The notes under the pieces are model-generated. The model made no database searches. It was not told the origin of the DNA and saw only the letters and a list, made by a program, of their open reading frames with translations. Source: Carthagonibacter sp032251515 (GTDB lineage: Bacteria; Gemmatimonadota; Gemmatimonadetes; Palauibacterales; Palauibacteraceae). From it: a stretch of 56,167 nt of DNA. Shown piece after piece: positions 20,092 to 28,323 of the stretch. Every line of letters starts with the position of its first letter. Position 1 is the first letter of the stretch. Made by a program: the position numbers and the translations under genes. The DNA lies in the NCBI GenBank assembly GCA_032251515.1, contig JAVVDU010000014.1, positions 1 through 56,167 on the forward strand, in the 5' to 3' direction.

Positions 20092-20483
20092 GCGATGATC
20101 TTGGCCAGCAGCGCCTTCGCGTAGTCGTCGTCCCAGCTCACCGCGTTGCGCTTCACGACCGCCTGGACCTTCGTGCGTCCGTCCGACTCGCGCGACACGG
20201 TGATCGTGATCTCCCGCTCGCCCTGCGTGCCTTCCCACGTCCGGCGTGCGCCGCTGTCCTCCCGGCGCGAGGCGGTGATCGAGACGCCCTCGTTCGCCAG
20301 GACGCGCTCCACGGCGTCGGCCGTGGAATCGATGGGCCGGTCGATGATCGCCTCGGCCGTGTGACCCGTCATGTAGACGGCGCCGCCCGCTCCCGCTCCG
20401 GCCGCCACCAGGATGCAGCCCGACAGGCCCGCCGCGAGCACGCCCGCCAGAAGCCACGTCGTCGCGCGGATGCCGCGAATCAT
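20088..20483 (-). CDS. DUF3568-like lipoprotein
   Basis: 131-residue exported protein with a lipobox (LLAGVLAAGLSGC, Cys near residue 22). A glycine/alanine stretch and GAVYMTGHTAEAIIDRPIDS follow, then a small alpha/beta domain (ADAVERVLANEGVSITASRR). This is the pattern of DUF3568 family lipoproteins, whose function is unknown. GAGGAG precedes the ATG at 20483. It overlaps the aminopeptidase start by four bases, so the two are likely co-transcribed. Confidence 0.75.
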
Positions 20484-20598
20484 CGTCCGACCTCCTCGTT
20501 GATCTCCTGAATCCCCCCCGCCGATGCGGGCCCTGCGACAGGATGCGCCCCCGGGACGGTTCGCGCGAGGGGGGTGGGAGGCCGGTCGGACCCGCCGC

Positions 20599-21402
20599 TC
20601 AGGCCGCGGGCTTGCGCGCCCGGATGAAGGCGGAGAGGAGCCGGCCCTCGAGGTCGCTCTCGCGCACGCCCGCACCGGGGCCCAGTTCGGCGAGGACGGC
20701 GGCGAGGTCGTCCCGGCCGTAGATCCGGGTCGGCTCGATGCCGATCTCCTCGAAGCCGGCCTCGGCCAGCAGGCGGCGGTACTCGTCCTCCTCCAGTGCC
20801 CCGGCTACGCAGCCGGCCCACAGCTCGAGGCTGCGCCGCACCTCGGCGGGGATCTCACCGCGCACCACGACGTCCGAGACGGCGAACCGGCCGCCCGGCC
20901 GCAGGGCGCGGAACGCCTCAATGAGGACGCGCGGCTTGTCGCCCGACAGGTTGATCACGCAGTTCGAGATCACGACGTCCACTTCGCCGTCGGCGACGGG
21001 CAGGTTCTCGATGTCGCCCCTGCGGAACTCCACGTTCGGGACGCCCGCCTCGGCGGCGTTGCGCCGCGCCAGCTCCAGCATCTCGTCGGTCATGTCCACG
21101 CCGATCGCGCGCCCCGAGGGGCCCACGCGCCGGGCCGAGAGGATCACGTCGATCCCGCCGCCCGAGCCGAGGTCGAGGACGGTCTCGCCCTCGCGCAGCT
21201 CCGCTAGCGCCGTGGGATTGCCGCAGCCCAGTGACGCCGCGAGCGCGGCGGCGGGCACGGCCGCCTCCTGGTCCGCCTCGTAGAGGTCCCGCGTGATCGG
21301 ATCGGGATCGCCGCACGCGCCCCCGCAGCAGCCGCCTCCCGAAGCCCCGACGGCCGCCTTCGCGTACCGGTCCCGCACCACGTTCCGGATGTCCGCCTCC
21401 AT
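20599..21402 (-). CDS. arsM: Arsenite methyltransferase ArsM
   Basis: SAM-dependent methylation of trivalent arsenic, cytoplasmic, 267 residues. The SAM-binding motif is VLDLGSGGGIDVILSARRVG. The cysteines expected for As(III) binding are seen in an N-terminal Cys-rich patch (GGCCGGACGD), in LGCGNP, in ISNCVINLS and in WAGCVAGAL. ATG at 21402 has the excellent site GGAGGAG five bases upstream; an in-frame ATG at 21414 is less well placed. No arsR, acr3 or arsS is nearby. The neighbours are a lipoprotein gene and a CDP-alcohol phosphotransferase. Confidence 0.93.
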   Translation of the reverse strand: MEADIRNVVRDRYAKAAVGASGGGCCGGACGDPDPITRDLYEADQEAAVPAAALAASLGCGNPTALAELREGETVLDLGSGGGIDVILSARRVGPSGRAIGVDMTDEMLELARRNAAEAGVPNVEFRRGDIENLPVADGEVDVVISNCVINLSGDKPRVLIEAFRALRPGGRFAVSDVVVRGEIPAEVRRSLELWAGCVAGALEEDEYRRLLAEAGFEEIGIEPTRIYGRDDLAAVLAELGPGAGVRESDLEGRLLSAFIRARKPAA

Positions 21403-21479
21403 CTCTCCTCCCATCGTCCCGCGTTCCGTGTCCGACCCGGGCCGGCGACCCGGACCTCCCGTCGTCACACCGCCCGGCG

Positions 21480-22670
21480 TCACGCCGCCCGGCGGAGCAT
21501 GCGCCCTGCGGCCGCCATCGCCGTCCGCACCACGTACACTGCCAGGGTCCCGATGGCCCACGCGACGCAGACGCGGAACGCCGGGCCCACGGCGCCGGCC
21601 GCCCAGCCGGTGAGCAGCACCACCACGTAGATGTTGCGGCGTCCTGCCACGAGCCGGAAGGCGCGGTCGAACGCCGTGTGGTCGTGGATCTGCCGGCCCG
21701 CGGCGAGGCGGTAGAGCCCCGAGACGCCCCGGCAGGCCAGCATCGTGGCGATCAGCAGGCCGGCGAGCGCGAGGGGATCTGGCCCGCCAGCGCCGCGCAG
21801 TCCCCAGCCGATGCCCAGGTACCAGGCGAACTCGAACGAGACGTCGAGCGTGTGGTCCAGCCGGTCGCCGAACCGGCTGGCGAGCAGCTTCACGCGGGCC
21901 AGCTTGCCGTCCACCCCGTCCAGCACGTTGACGAACGCGGCGAGTACGAGCCCGGTTCCGAAGCGGCCCGCCGCGAACAGACCGGCGGCGGCGAAGCCGA
22001 GCACGCCCGTCACGAGGGTGATCTGGTTCGGGGTCACGGGGGTGCCGGCGAGCCGCCGCGTGAGCGCGTTCTCGGGCGCCGGGTGCAGGTAGCGGGCGGG
22101 GAAGTCGAGCACGCCCTTCTGTGTCGCGTCGATCAGGCGGTCGGCCGCGGCGTGCAGGTCCTCCGAGCCGTGGAGGTGGCGCCACCAGGGCGGCAGCTCG
22201 CGCCGCAGCGCCGGGAGATAGGCCGGAAGCTCCGACAGACGGATCTCCGCGGGTCCGGGGCCGTCCCGCCCGGTCCCGCCCGCCCCGGAAGGCACGGGTC
22301 CGCGGGTCCGCGCCAGCCCCACCCGCACGGGGCGGTCCCCCGCGCCCCGGTCGTCGACGAGCACGGCGGGGCCGTCCGCGGCGGCCAGGGCGTCGTACAG
22401 CCGCGGGTCGAACACGGCGTCCGCCTGCACCACGAGGACATCCTCCTCCACGGGTCCGCCGAAGTCTTCTGTGACGATCGCCGGCGCCCGGTCGCCGAGC
22501 GCCGCCGCCTGTCGCCGGAGCTCGTCCCCGGCGATGTCCGCTTCGCCGCGCACGCCGACGCGCCGGATCCCGATCCGGCCCAGGTGGTGGAGGTGCCGCT
22601 GGAAGGCGGAGCGCCCGAGGATGGGCGCGAGCGCCAGGGGACCGAGGTGCTCGAGGACCGCGGTCGTCAC
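21480..22670 (-). CDS. Degenerate nucleotidyltransferase fused to CDP-alcohol phosphotransferase
   Basis: Two-domain membrane protein of 396 residues from GTG at 22670. The N-terminal 140 residues look like a sugar nucleotidyltransferase fold (ILGRSAFQRHLHHLGRIGIR, VLVVQADAVFDPRLYDALAA), but the glycine-rich nucleotide loop LAAGxGxRxG is absent. The C-terminal domain has the CDP-alcohol phosphotransferase motif D-G-x-D-G-x2-A-R-x8-G-x3-D-x3-D near residues 250-275 (VLDGVDGKLARVKLLASRFG then DRLDHTLD) and about six membrane segments. This class transfers a phospho-alcohol from a CDP-activated donor. It is divergent from the flippase. Substrates are unknown; inositol phosphate is suggested by the second fusion at 33776. 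The start is uncertain because the frame is open to 22826. Confidence 0.8.
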   Translation of the reverse strand: MTTAVLEHLGPLALAPILGRSAFQRHLHHLGRIGIRRVGVRGEADIAGDELRRQAAALGDRAPAIVTEDFGGPVEEDVLVVQADAVFDPRLYDALAAADGPAVLVDDRGAGDRPVRVGLARTRGPVPSGAGGTGRDGPGPAEIRLSELPAYLPALRRELPPWWRHLHGSEDLHAAADRLIDATQKGVLDFPARYLHPAPENALTRRLAGTPVTPNQITLVTGVLGFAAAGLFAAGRFGTGLVLAAFVNVLDGVDGKLARVKLLASRFGDRLDHTLDVSFEFAWYLGIGWGLRGAGGPDPLALAGLLIATMLACRGVSGLYRLAAGRQIHDHTAFDRAFRLVAGRRNIYVVVLLTGWAAGAVGPAFRVCVAWAIGTLAVYVVRTAMAAAGRMLRRAA

Positions 22671-22876
22671 GGCAGGACGAGCCGCGCCTTGCCGCGCTGC
22701 GGGGCCGCGGATAGCGTGGTCGCGCGGCGCACCGCCGCGCTTCGCTTCGTCTCGTTTCGTGCCGATTTCATGGAGGGTCGCGCGTTGACCGGTCGTGCCG
22801 CCGTATCGATCGCCGGCCCGGATCATACGCGGACCGCCCGCCCCGCGACACCGGGCGTCCGCCGCCCGTCCCGGTC
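22671..22876. promoter_or_regulatory. Divergent spacer with hairpin
   Basis: This 206-base spacer lies between two divergent genes of the putative lipid cluster. It contains a perfect eight-pair hairpin GCGCGGCG-CAC-CGCCGCGC at 22722-22740 and a TTGACC at 22785-22790 as a possible -35 for the rightward gene. A -10 box is not clear. Confidence 0.3.
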
Positions 22877-24430
22877 GTGAGCCCGCGACGCGGAGGCCGT
22901 CCCCCGCGCACCGCGGCCCCGCGCACCACGGCCGAGCAGGACACGGGCGACATCGCCCGGGGCGCCGGCGTCAACTACCTCGGCTACGTGGCGCGGCTGG
23001 GGAGCCGCGTCCCGTTCCTGTTCCTCGCCGGCCTCCTGTACGGCGAGACCGCGTTCGGCGTCTACACCTTCGGCATCACGATCGTCGAGACGGCGGCGGC
23101 CGTGTCGCTGTTCGGGATGAAGCGCTCGCTGTTCAAGCTGATGAGCGACGAGGCGGCCGAGACCGGGTCGGCCTACGGAGCGATGACCCACGGAATCGTG
23201 TTCGCGCTGGCGGCGGGCAGCGTGGCGATGGTGGCGATCGCGGCCGGCGCGGGGCCGCTCGCCGGCCTGTTCCGGCTTCCCGAGGCGGCGGCGGCGCTGG
23301 TGATCTTCGCGCCCGCGGTGCTGTTCATCGTCATCTCCGACATCCTGCTCGTCACCATCCGGTTCACGCGCCAGATGCGCTTCGAGGTCTACGCCCGCAG
23401 CCTCGCCGAGCCCGCGACGCTCACCGTGGCCACCGTAGCGCTCCACCTCCTCGGCGCGGGCCGGAACGGCCTCGCCGCGGCCTACACGATCTCGCTCGCC
23501 GTGGCGGCGGGCATGACCGCCTGGTTCTTCGTGCGGATCTTCTCGGTCCGCCGCTGTGTGCGGACGCGGCTCGAGGCGCGGGAGATGCGGCGCCTCGTGG
23601 CGTTCAGCGGGCCGACCGCCGTGTACGACTTCCTGCTCATGCTGGGCGACAAGGTCGACGTGCTGCTCGTCTCCTACTTCCTGCCCTCCGCGTCGGTGGG
23701 CGTATACGGGATGGCGCGGCAGTTCGCGACGGCGACGAAGAAGATCCGCGCGGGCTTCGACCGCATCCTGCCGCCCGTCCTGTCCGACAGCATCGCGGCG
23801 GGCGACCGGGAGCGCGCGGAGCGGCACGTCATCGTGGTGGCCCGCTGGATCCTCGTCGTCGCCACGGCCGTGTTCCTGTTCTTCGCCTTCCACGCGGGAC
23901 GGATCCTGGGGCTCCTGGAGGGCGCCTTCGCGACCGGCGCCGTGGCGCTGGTGCTCCTCATGGCGGCCGACGCGGTGAACGGCACGCTCGGGGTGGCGGA
24001 GTTCCCGGTCGTGTTCCTGCGGCCGCGGGCCAACGTGGCGATCGGGGCGCTGATGCTGGCGGCGGGCGTCGGCCTCGGCGCCCTTCTGATCCCTCGCTTC
24101 GGGCTCGCCGGCGCCGGGGGCGCCGTGGCCCTGACGGCGCTCGTGACGAACGCCGCACGGGTGGAGACGTCCCGCCGCCTGCTCGGTCTGCGCATCCTCG
24201 ACGTATCTCTCCTGAAGCCGCTGGCCGCCGCGGTTCCCGCGGCCGCGGCCGTCTGGGTGGTCCGGCCCCTGGTGCCGCGGCTCCTGGGACTCGACATCGT
24301 GGCGGGCGCCGTCACGATCCTCATCGTGTATCTTGCCGCCCTGCGTCTCCTCGGTCTGGAGCCGGAGGACCGGGCCCAGATGGAGCGGGTCCGCGGGGCG
24401 CTCCGGCGCGCCGCGCGGCCGGGCCGGTAG
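22877..24430 (+). CDS. Polysaccharide/lipid flippase (MOP superfamily, Wzx-like)
   Basis: Inner-membrane flippase of 517 residues with 12-14 hydrophobic segments, of the kind that moves lipid-linked sugars across the membrane. Typical parts are NYLGYVARLGSRVPFLFLAG, LYGETAFGVYTFGITIVET and VLLVSYFLPSASVGVYGMAR in the second half. About 25 Arg/Pro-rich residues precede the first helix. GTG at 22877 is the only nearby start giving the whole N-terminal helix. It is divergent from a CDP-alcohol phosphotransferase fusion and upstream of oxidoreductases and exporters, which suggests translocation of a lipid-linked product. The cargo is not known. Confidence 0.85.
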   Translation: MSPRRGGRPPRTAAPRTTAEQDTGDIARGAGVNYLGYVARLGSRVPFLFLAGLLYGETAFGVYTFGITIVETAAAVSLFGMKRSLFKLMSDEAAETGSAYGAMTHGIVFALAAGSVAMVAIAAGAGPLAGLFRLPEAAAALVIFAPAVLFIVISDILLVTIRFTRQMRFEVYARSLAEPATLTVATVALHLLGAGRNGLAAAYTISLAVAAGMTAWFFVRIFSVRRCVRTRLEAREMRRLVAFSGPTAVYDFLLMLGDKVDVLLVSYFLPSASVGVYGMARQFATATKKIRAGFDRILPPVLSDSIAAGDRERAERHVIVVARWILVVATAVFLFFAFHAGRILGLLEGAFATGAVALVLLMAADAVNGTLGVAEFPVVFLRPRANVAIGALMLAAGVGLGALLIPRFGLAGAGGAVALTALVTNAARVETSRRLLGLRILDVSLLKPLAAAVPAAAAVWVVRPLVPRLLGLDIVAGAVTILIVYLAALRLLGLEPEDRAQMERVRGALRRAARPGR

Positions 24431-24773
24431 CCGGCCGGCCCCCCGCGCGGACCGTCCGGGCGACCGGGTCCGAAGCGACTTCGGGGCGGGGTTCGCGAAC
24501 CCGGTCCGGCTTGTTTCGCGCCGGGTGCACCCGCATGTTGCCCGCGGTTTCACGCCGGAGCGCCGCACCGCCGTGCGCCGGAACCAGGGTCTCCACCGGA
24601 GACCGGCGTCCCACGGACCCACGCTGGACAGATTCGAACGAGGCAGGTCGCCCCGGCCGCGAGCGGGGCTTGGCAGAACGAGAGGATCCGGACCCTCCGA
24701 GCACGTCCGTCATCGCGGCGACCCGGCCGCGGGCGGCGGGCCGGCGGAGGGCTCCGGGCCCCCGGGACAGCGA
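24431..24773. other. Spacer with tandem hairpins, no gene seen
   Basis: 343 bases between flippase and GMC gene. Near its start are CCGAAG-CGA-CTTCGG (24470-24484) and the 14-base palindrome GGGTTCGCGAACCC (24489-24502), followed by the short pyrimidine stretch CTTGTTTC. No reading frame in the remainder resembles a protein. Confidence 0.6.
24462..24512 (+). terminator. Tandem hairpins after flippase gene
   Basis: A six-pair stem (24470-24484) and a self-complementary 14-mer (24489-24502) stand back to back within a larger CCGG-flanked element. A weak T-containing tail follows, so it may end the flippase transcript. Confidence 0.35.
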
Positions 24774-26435
24774 ATGAGCGGAGTGTCCGAACCACACCGT
24801 CGGCATCGCGACGTCATCATCATCGGCAGCAGCTTCGGCGGCGCCCTCGCCGCGTGGCCGCTCGTGCACGCGGGGCGTGACGTCCTGATGCTCGAGCGCG
24901 GCCCGTGGGTGCGGCGCGGGCCCGAGAACTGGGAACCGGACGGTACGCTGATCCGCACGCCCTACTTCAACGGCGGCAGCGAGTTCCGCGCGCACACCGC
25001 CAAGGGCGTCGAGTTGACCTCCACGACCTCCTGCGTGGGCGGTGCGTCGGTGTTCTACGGCGCCGTGTCGCTGCGCTACCGCGAGCGCGACTTCCTGCCG
25101 GACCCCGAGATCGTCACCGATTCGGGCGCCGAGTGGCCGATCCGCTACGCCGACCTGCAGCACTACTACCAGGCGGCCGAACGAATCCTGGGGGTCGCGG
25201 GACGGGCGGGGGTCGATCCGACCGAGCCGGCGCGCGTGGCGGGATACGCCGCCGAGCCCACGTCCCTCTCCGAGGTATCGCGCCGCATCGGCGAGGGGGC
25301 CCGCTCCCTCGGCCTGCGACCCTTTCCCCTGCCGCTCGCCATCTCCTTCGCGAACGGGGCCGGGCACGGCGGCCGGGCCGGCGATGACGCGACCGCCGCG
25401 GACGGCGGCCTCCCGTTCGGGACCTGCGTGGAGTGCGCGACCTGCGACACGTTCGCCTGCGCCGTGGGCGCCAAGAACGATGTCGCCTCACGGGTGCTGC
25501 CGAGGCTCATCGCCCGGGGACTCGAGCTGCGGTCCGACACGGCGGTGACCGGCCTGGTGGCGGAGAAGGGGCGCGTCACCGGCGTGCGGTGCGAGGACCG
25601 GCGGACGGGAGAGACGTACGACGTGACGGCCGACGTGGTGGTCCTGGCGGCCGGCGCCCTGTCCACGCCGCACCTGCTGCTCGCCGCGGGGCTCCACGAG
25701 CGGAACCCGGCGGGCGACGTCGTGGGCCGGTACCTGACCCGGCACTGCGCCGCCATCGTGTACGGCGCCTACCCGTGGATCCCGTCCCACTCGCACGAGT
25801 TCCACAAGCAGCTCGGCATCCACGACTACTACTTCGGCGACGACAACCCGCGCGGCCCTTCCGGCAAGCTGGGCGGCATCCAGCAGGTCCAGACGCCCTC
25901 CATGGGAACGGTGGAGGCGGTGATGCCCCGTGCCACCCATCCCTTCCTGCGGCAGGTGGTGACCCGGGTCACGGGGCTGCTGGTGCTGGCGGAGGAGCGG
26001 CCGCAGTACGACAACCACGTGCGCATCGTACCGGAGGAGACGGACGATAACGGGCTGCCGCGCCTCGAGGTGGAGCACCGCTACGCCGACCGCGACCTCG
26101 CGGCGCGCCGCCGGCTCATCGCGCGAGCCCGCGAGATCCATCGGGCCGTGAGGTCGCCCGCCCAGTACGCCCATCGCATCGACACGTTCTCCCACGCGCT
26201 CGGCACGGTCCGCATGGGCCACGATCCGCAGCGAAATCCGCTGGACGCGGACTGCCGCTTCCGCGGTCTCGAGAACCTCTACGTGGCCGACGGGAGCGCG
26301 CTGCCGACGGGCGGCGGCGTGAATCCCAGCCTCACGATCGCCGCGAACGCCCTGCGGGTCGGGGCCGGAATCGTGGCGCGCGGATCGTCGGACGCCGGAA
26401 AGCGGTGGCGGGCGCGCGTCGGAGCGGCTCCCTGA
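24774..26435 (+). CDS. GMC family FAD oxidoreductase with Cys cluster
   Basis: FAD-dependent oxidoreductase of 553 residues. RDVIIIGSSFGGALAAWPL carries the dinucleotide motif, modified to GSSFGG (residues 18-23). A C-x2-C-x2-C-x4-C motif (CVECATCDTFACA) is near residues 217-228, as in the paralogue at 1-1505. The C-terminal signature SHALGTVRMGHD with the active-site His is near residue 474, and GGVNPSLTIAANAL follows. ATG at 24774 is used; its ribosome site is weak. It overlaps the next gene by 31 bases, so they are coupled. Within the surrounding cluster it could oxidise a sugar or cyclitol intermediate, which is inference. Confidence 0.88.
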   Translation: MSGVSEPHRRHRDVIIIGSSFGGALAAWPLVHAGRDVLMLERGPWVRRGPENWEPDGTLIRTPYFNGGSEFRAHTAKGVELTSTTSCVGGASVFYGAVSLRYRERDFLPDPEIVTDSGAEWPIRYADLQHYYQAAERILGVAGRAGVDPTEPARVAGYAAEPTSLSEVSRRIGEGARSLGLRPFPLPLAISFANGAGHGGRAGDDATAADGGLPFGTCVECATCDTFACAVGAKNDVASRVLPRLIARGLELRSDTAVTGLVAEKGRVTGVRCEDRRTGETYDVTADVVVLAAGALSTPHLLLAAGLHERNPAGDVVGRYLTRHCAAIVYGAYPWIPSHSHEFHKQLGIHDYYFGDDNPRGPSGKLGGIQQVQTPSMGTVEAVMPRATHPFLRQVVTRVTGLLVLAEERPQYDNHVRIVPEETDDNGLPRLEVEHRYADRDLAARRRLIARAREIHRAVRSPAQYAHRIDTFSHALGTVRMGHDPQRNPLDADCRFRGLENLYVADGSALPTGGGVNPSLTIAANALRVGAGIVARGSSDAGKRWRARVGAAP

Positions 26436-27403
26436 ACATCGCCTTCCTCGGGTGCGGCGCGGCGACGCGCATGCACGCCCGCACCCTGTCCCGGGTGGCC
26501 CCGGACGTGGGCGTCCACTTCGCCAGCCGGGACGCCGCCCGCGCCGACGCGTTCCGGCGCGCCCACGGCTCCGGTCGCGCCTTCGGCGCCTACGGCGACG
26601 CCCTCGCGGACGACGGGATGGATGCCGCCTTCGTGGCCACGCCGCCGTCCTCGCACCGCGAGCTCGTCCTCGCGGCCCTCGCCGCCGGCCGGCACGTGAT
26701 CGTCGAGAAGCCGGCCTTTCCGCGCTCGGCGGACTTCGCGGTCGTGCGCGAGGCGGCCGTCCGCGCGGGACGCCGGGTGCTGGTGGCCGAGAACTACTTT
26801 TACAAGCCGTTGCGGCGACGGCTCGCCGAGGTGCTGGCGGACGGACGGCTCGGCCGGCCGCTGTTTCTCCGGGTGAACGCGGCGAAGCGTCAGCGGGCCG
26901 CGGGGTGGCGCGCCGAGCCGGCGCTCGCGGGCGGCGGGGCGCTCATGGAGGGGGGCATCCACTGGGTGCACCTCATGGCGAGTCTCGGGCTCGAGGTGCG
27001 GAGCGTCACCGGCTTCCGGGCCGGCCCCGGGCGCGGCGGCGACGAGAGCGCCCTGGTCGTGTTCGCGTACGAGGGGGGCGCGGTGGGAACCCTGGCCTAC
27101 TCGTGGAGCGTTCCCTCTCCCCTGCGGGGCCTGCGGCTCTCGCAGGTGATGGGCACCGAGGGCACGGCGACTTTCGAGTCGAACGGCCTGTTCCTGTTCG
27201 AGCGGGGCCGGCGGCTGGCCTTCCGGCTGCCCGGGCTGCGCGACATCTCCGGTTACCGGGCGATGTTCGCCGACTTCGTGGCGGTCCTGCGGCGAGGCGG
27301 CGAGCCGGGCATGACCTTCGACATGGCGGAGCGGGACGTCCGGCTCGTCGAGCAGGCGACCCGCTCGATGGACGAACCGGGCGGCGGATCGCAGGCCCGC
27401 TGA
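26405..27403 (+). CDS. Gfo/Idh/MocA family dehydrogenase
   Basis: NAD(P)-dependent sugar or cyclitol dehydrogenase of 332 residues. It has the Rossmann motif FLGCGAATRMHART, then AAFVATPPSSHRELV, the family Lys motif VIVEKPAF (catalytic region E-K-P) and the C-terminal beta-sheet domain. ALMEGGIHWVHLMASLG places the active-site His. GTG at 26405 overlaps the GMC gene by 31 bases. Family members include inositol dehydrogenase, so a link to an inositol-type substrate is possible but not shown. Confidence 0.87.
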   Translation: MAGARRSGSLNIAFLGCGAATRMHARTLSRVAPDVGVHFASRDAARADAFRRAHGSGRAFGAYGDALADDGMDAAFVATPPSSHRELVLAALAAGRHVIVEKPAFPRSADFAVVREAAVRAGRRVLVAENYFYKPLRRRLAEVLADGRLGRPLFLRVNAAKRQRAAGWRAEPALAGGGALMEGGIHWVHLMASLGLEVRSVTGFRAGPGRGGDESALVVFAYEGGAVGTLAYSWSVPSPLRGLRLSQVMGTEGTATFESNGLFLFERGRRLAFRLPGLRDISGYRAMFADFVAVLRRGGEPGMTFDMAERDVRLVEQATRSMDEPGGGSQAR

Positions 27404-27431
27404 GGATGGGGATGATGATGCGGAGAGGCGG

Positions 27432-28235
27432 ATGAGCGACATCGTGATCGCCGCGGCGACGGGCCTCGCGGCCGGACTGCACAGCGCGACGTGGGGCATG
27501 TTCAAGGACGCGCCGCACGAGGGATTCACGTGGCGGACCTACGCCCGCAGCCCGCTACTCGCGACGATCGTCGCGGTGGCGCTCGTGGCGGGCGGGGCGG
27601 TGGATCCCGGCGGGGCGGCCGGCCTCGTGGTGCTGTTCGCCGTCACGTACGGGATCGAGCGTGCCCTCATCGAGGTGTACAAGACCTTCCTGCGCGAGGA
27701 AGACCAGTCCAAGTACACGATCCCCATGCAGCTCTCGATCCGGGGACGGGTGATCGAGAGCCGCCGCGTCCGCCTCACGGCGGGCGCCTTCTACTTCGCC
27801 GGCGAGCTGGCGATCCTGTTCGGCGCGCTGCGTCTCCAGTCCGTGGCGCCCGACCCGGCCCTGCTGCCGGCGGCGCTGTTCGGGAGCATCGGCGGCTGGG
27901 TCTCGGCGTTCGGCGGCGCCTGGAAGGACGCTCCGATCGAAGGGTTCAGCCTGCCGAAGTTCTTCCGGAGCCCCCTGATCGCCTTCGCCTACGGGTTCCT
28001 GCTCGCGCACTTCACGCGGAACTACGCGCTGCTTCTGCTCGGTTCCATCGGTCTCACCGTCGCGACGACGGAGACGTACAAGACCTTCTTCTTCCCGAAC
28101 AAGAACCGCGGGAAGTTCATGGGCAGGGAACCCGGATACCCCCGGATGCTTAACATGAGGTGGCGGTTCGTGCCCCTGTACGTCGCGATCTGGCTCGGGG
28201 TGATCACGGCCGCCGCCGTCGCGCTGGGCACGTAG
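27432..28235 (+). CDS. Internally duplicated membrane protein of unknown function
   Basis: Unrecognised 267-residue multi-pass membrane protein built from two similar halves. W-G-M-F-K-D-A-P-H-E-G-F (residues 21-32) then ARSPLLA is matched by A-W-K-D-A-P-I-E-G-F (163-172) then FRSPLIA. EVYKTF (81-86) is matched by ETYKTF (214-219), and each is followed by a basic loop of about 20 residues (SKYTIPMQL and NRGKFMGRE). Each half has two or three hydrophobic segments. The conserved polar motifs suggest a substrate- or metal-handling membrane enzyme or carrier rather than a mere anchor. It stands 28 bases after the Gfo/Idh gene and before DUF3047 and exporter genes. Confidence 0.75.
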   Translation: MSDIVIAAATGLAAGLHSATWGMFKDAPHEGFTWRTYARSPLLATIVAVALVAGGAVDPGGAAGLVVLFAVTYGIERALIEVYKTFLREEDQSKYTIPMQLSIRGRVIESRRVRLTAGAFYFAGELAILFGALRLQSVAPDPALLPAALFGSIGGWVSAFGGAWKDAPIEGFSLPKFFRSPLIAFAYGFLLAHFTRNYALLLLGSIGLTVATTETYKTFFFPNKNRGKFMGREPGYPRMLNMRWRFVPLYVAIWLGVITAAAVALGT

Positions 28236-28323
28236 GCGGGTCCCGCCGGCCCGGCACGTGCCGTGGCAACGGAGGCGGACGCCTGACCGGCGCATCCGGA
28301 AGGTCACCGGAAAAAGGAACCGA

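Noticed and set aside
21403..21479. Two direct copies of a 15-base GTCAC-CCGCCCGGC-type unit between arsM and the phosphotransferase
   Set aside because: Only two imperfect copies in a GC-rich spacer, near the end of the upstream gene; consistent with compositional bias rather than a functional repeat.
24600..24670. tRNA-like TTCGAAC segment in the flippase-GMC spacer
   Set aside because: No acceptor or anticodon stems can be formed around it, and no CCA-adjacent structure is present.
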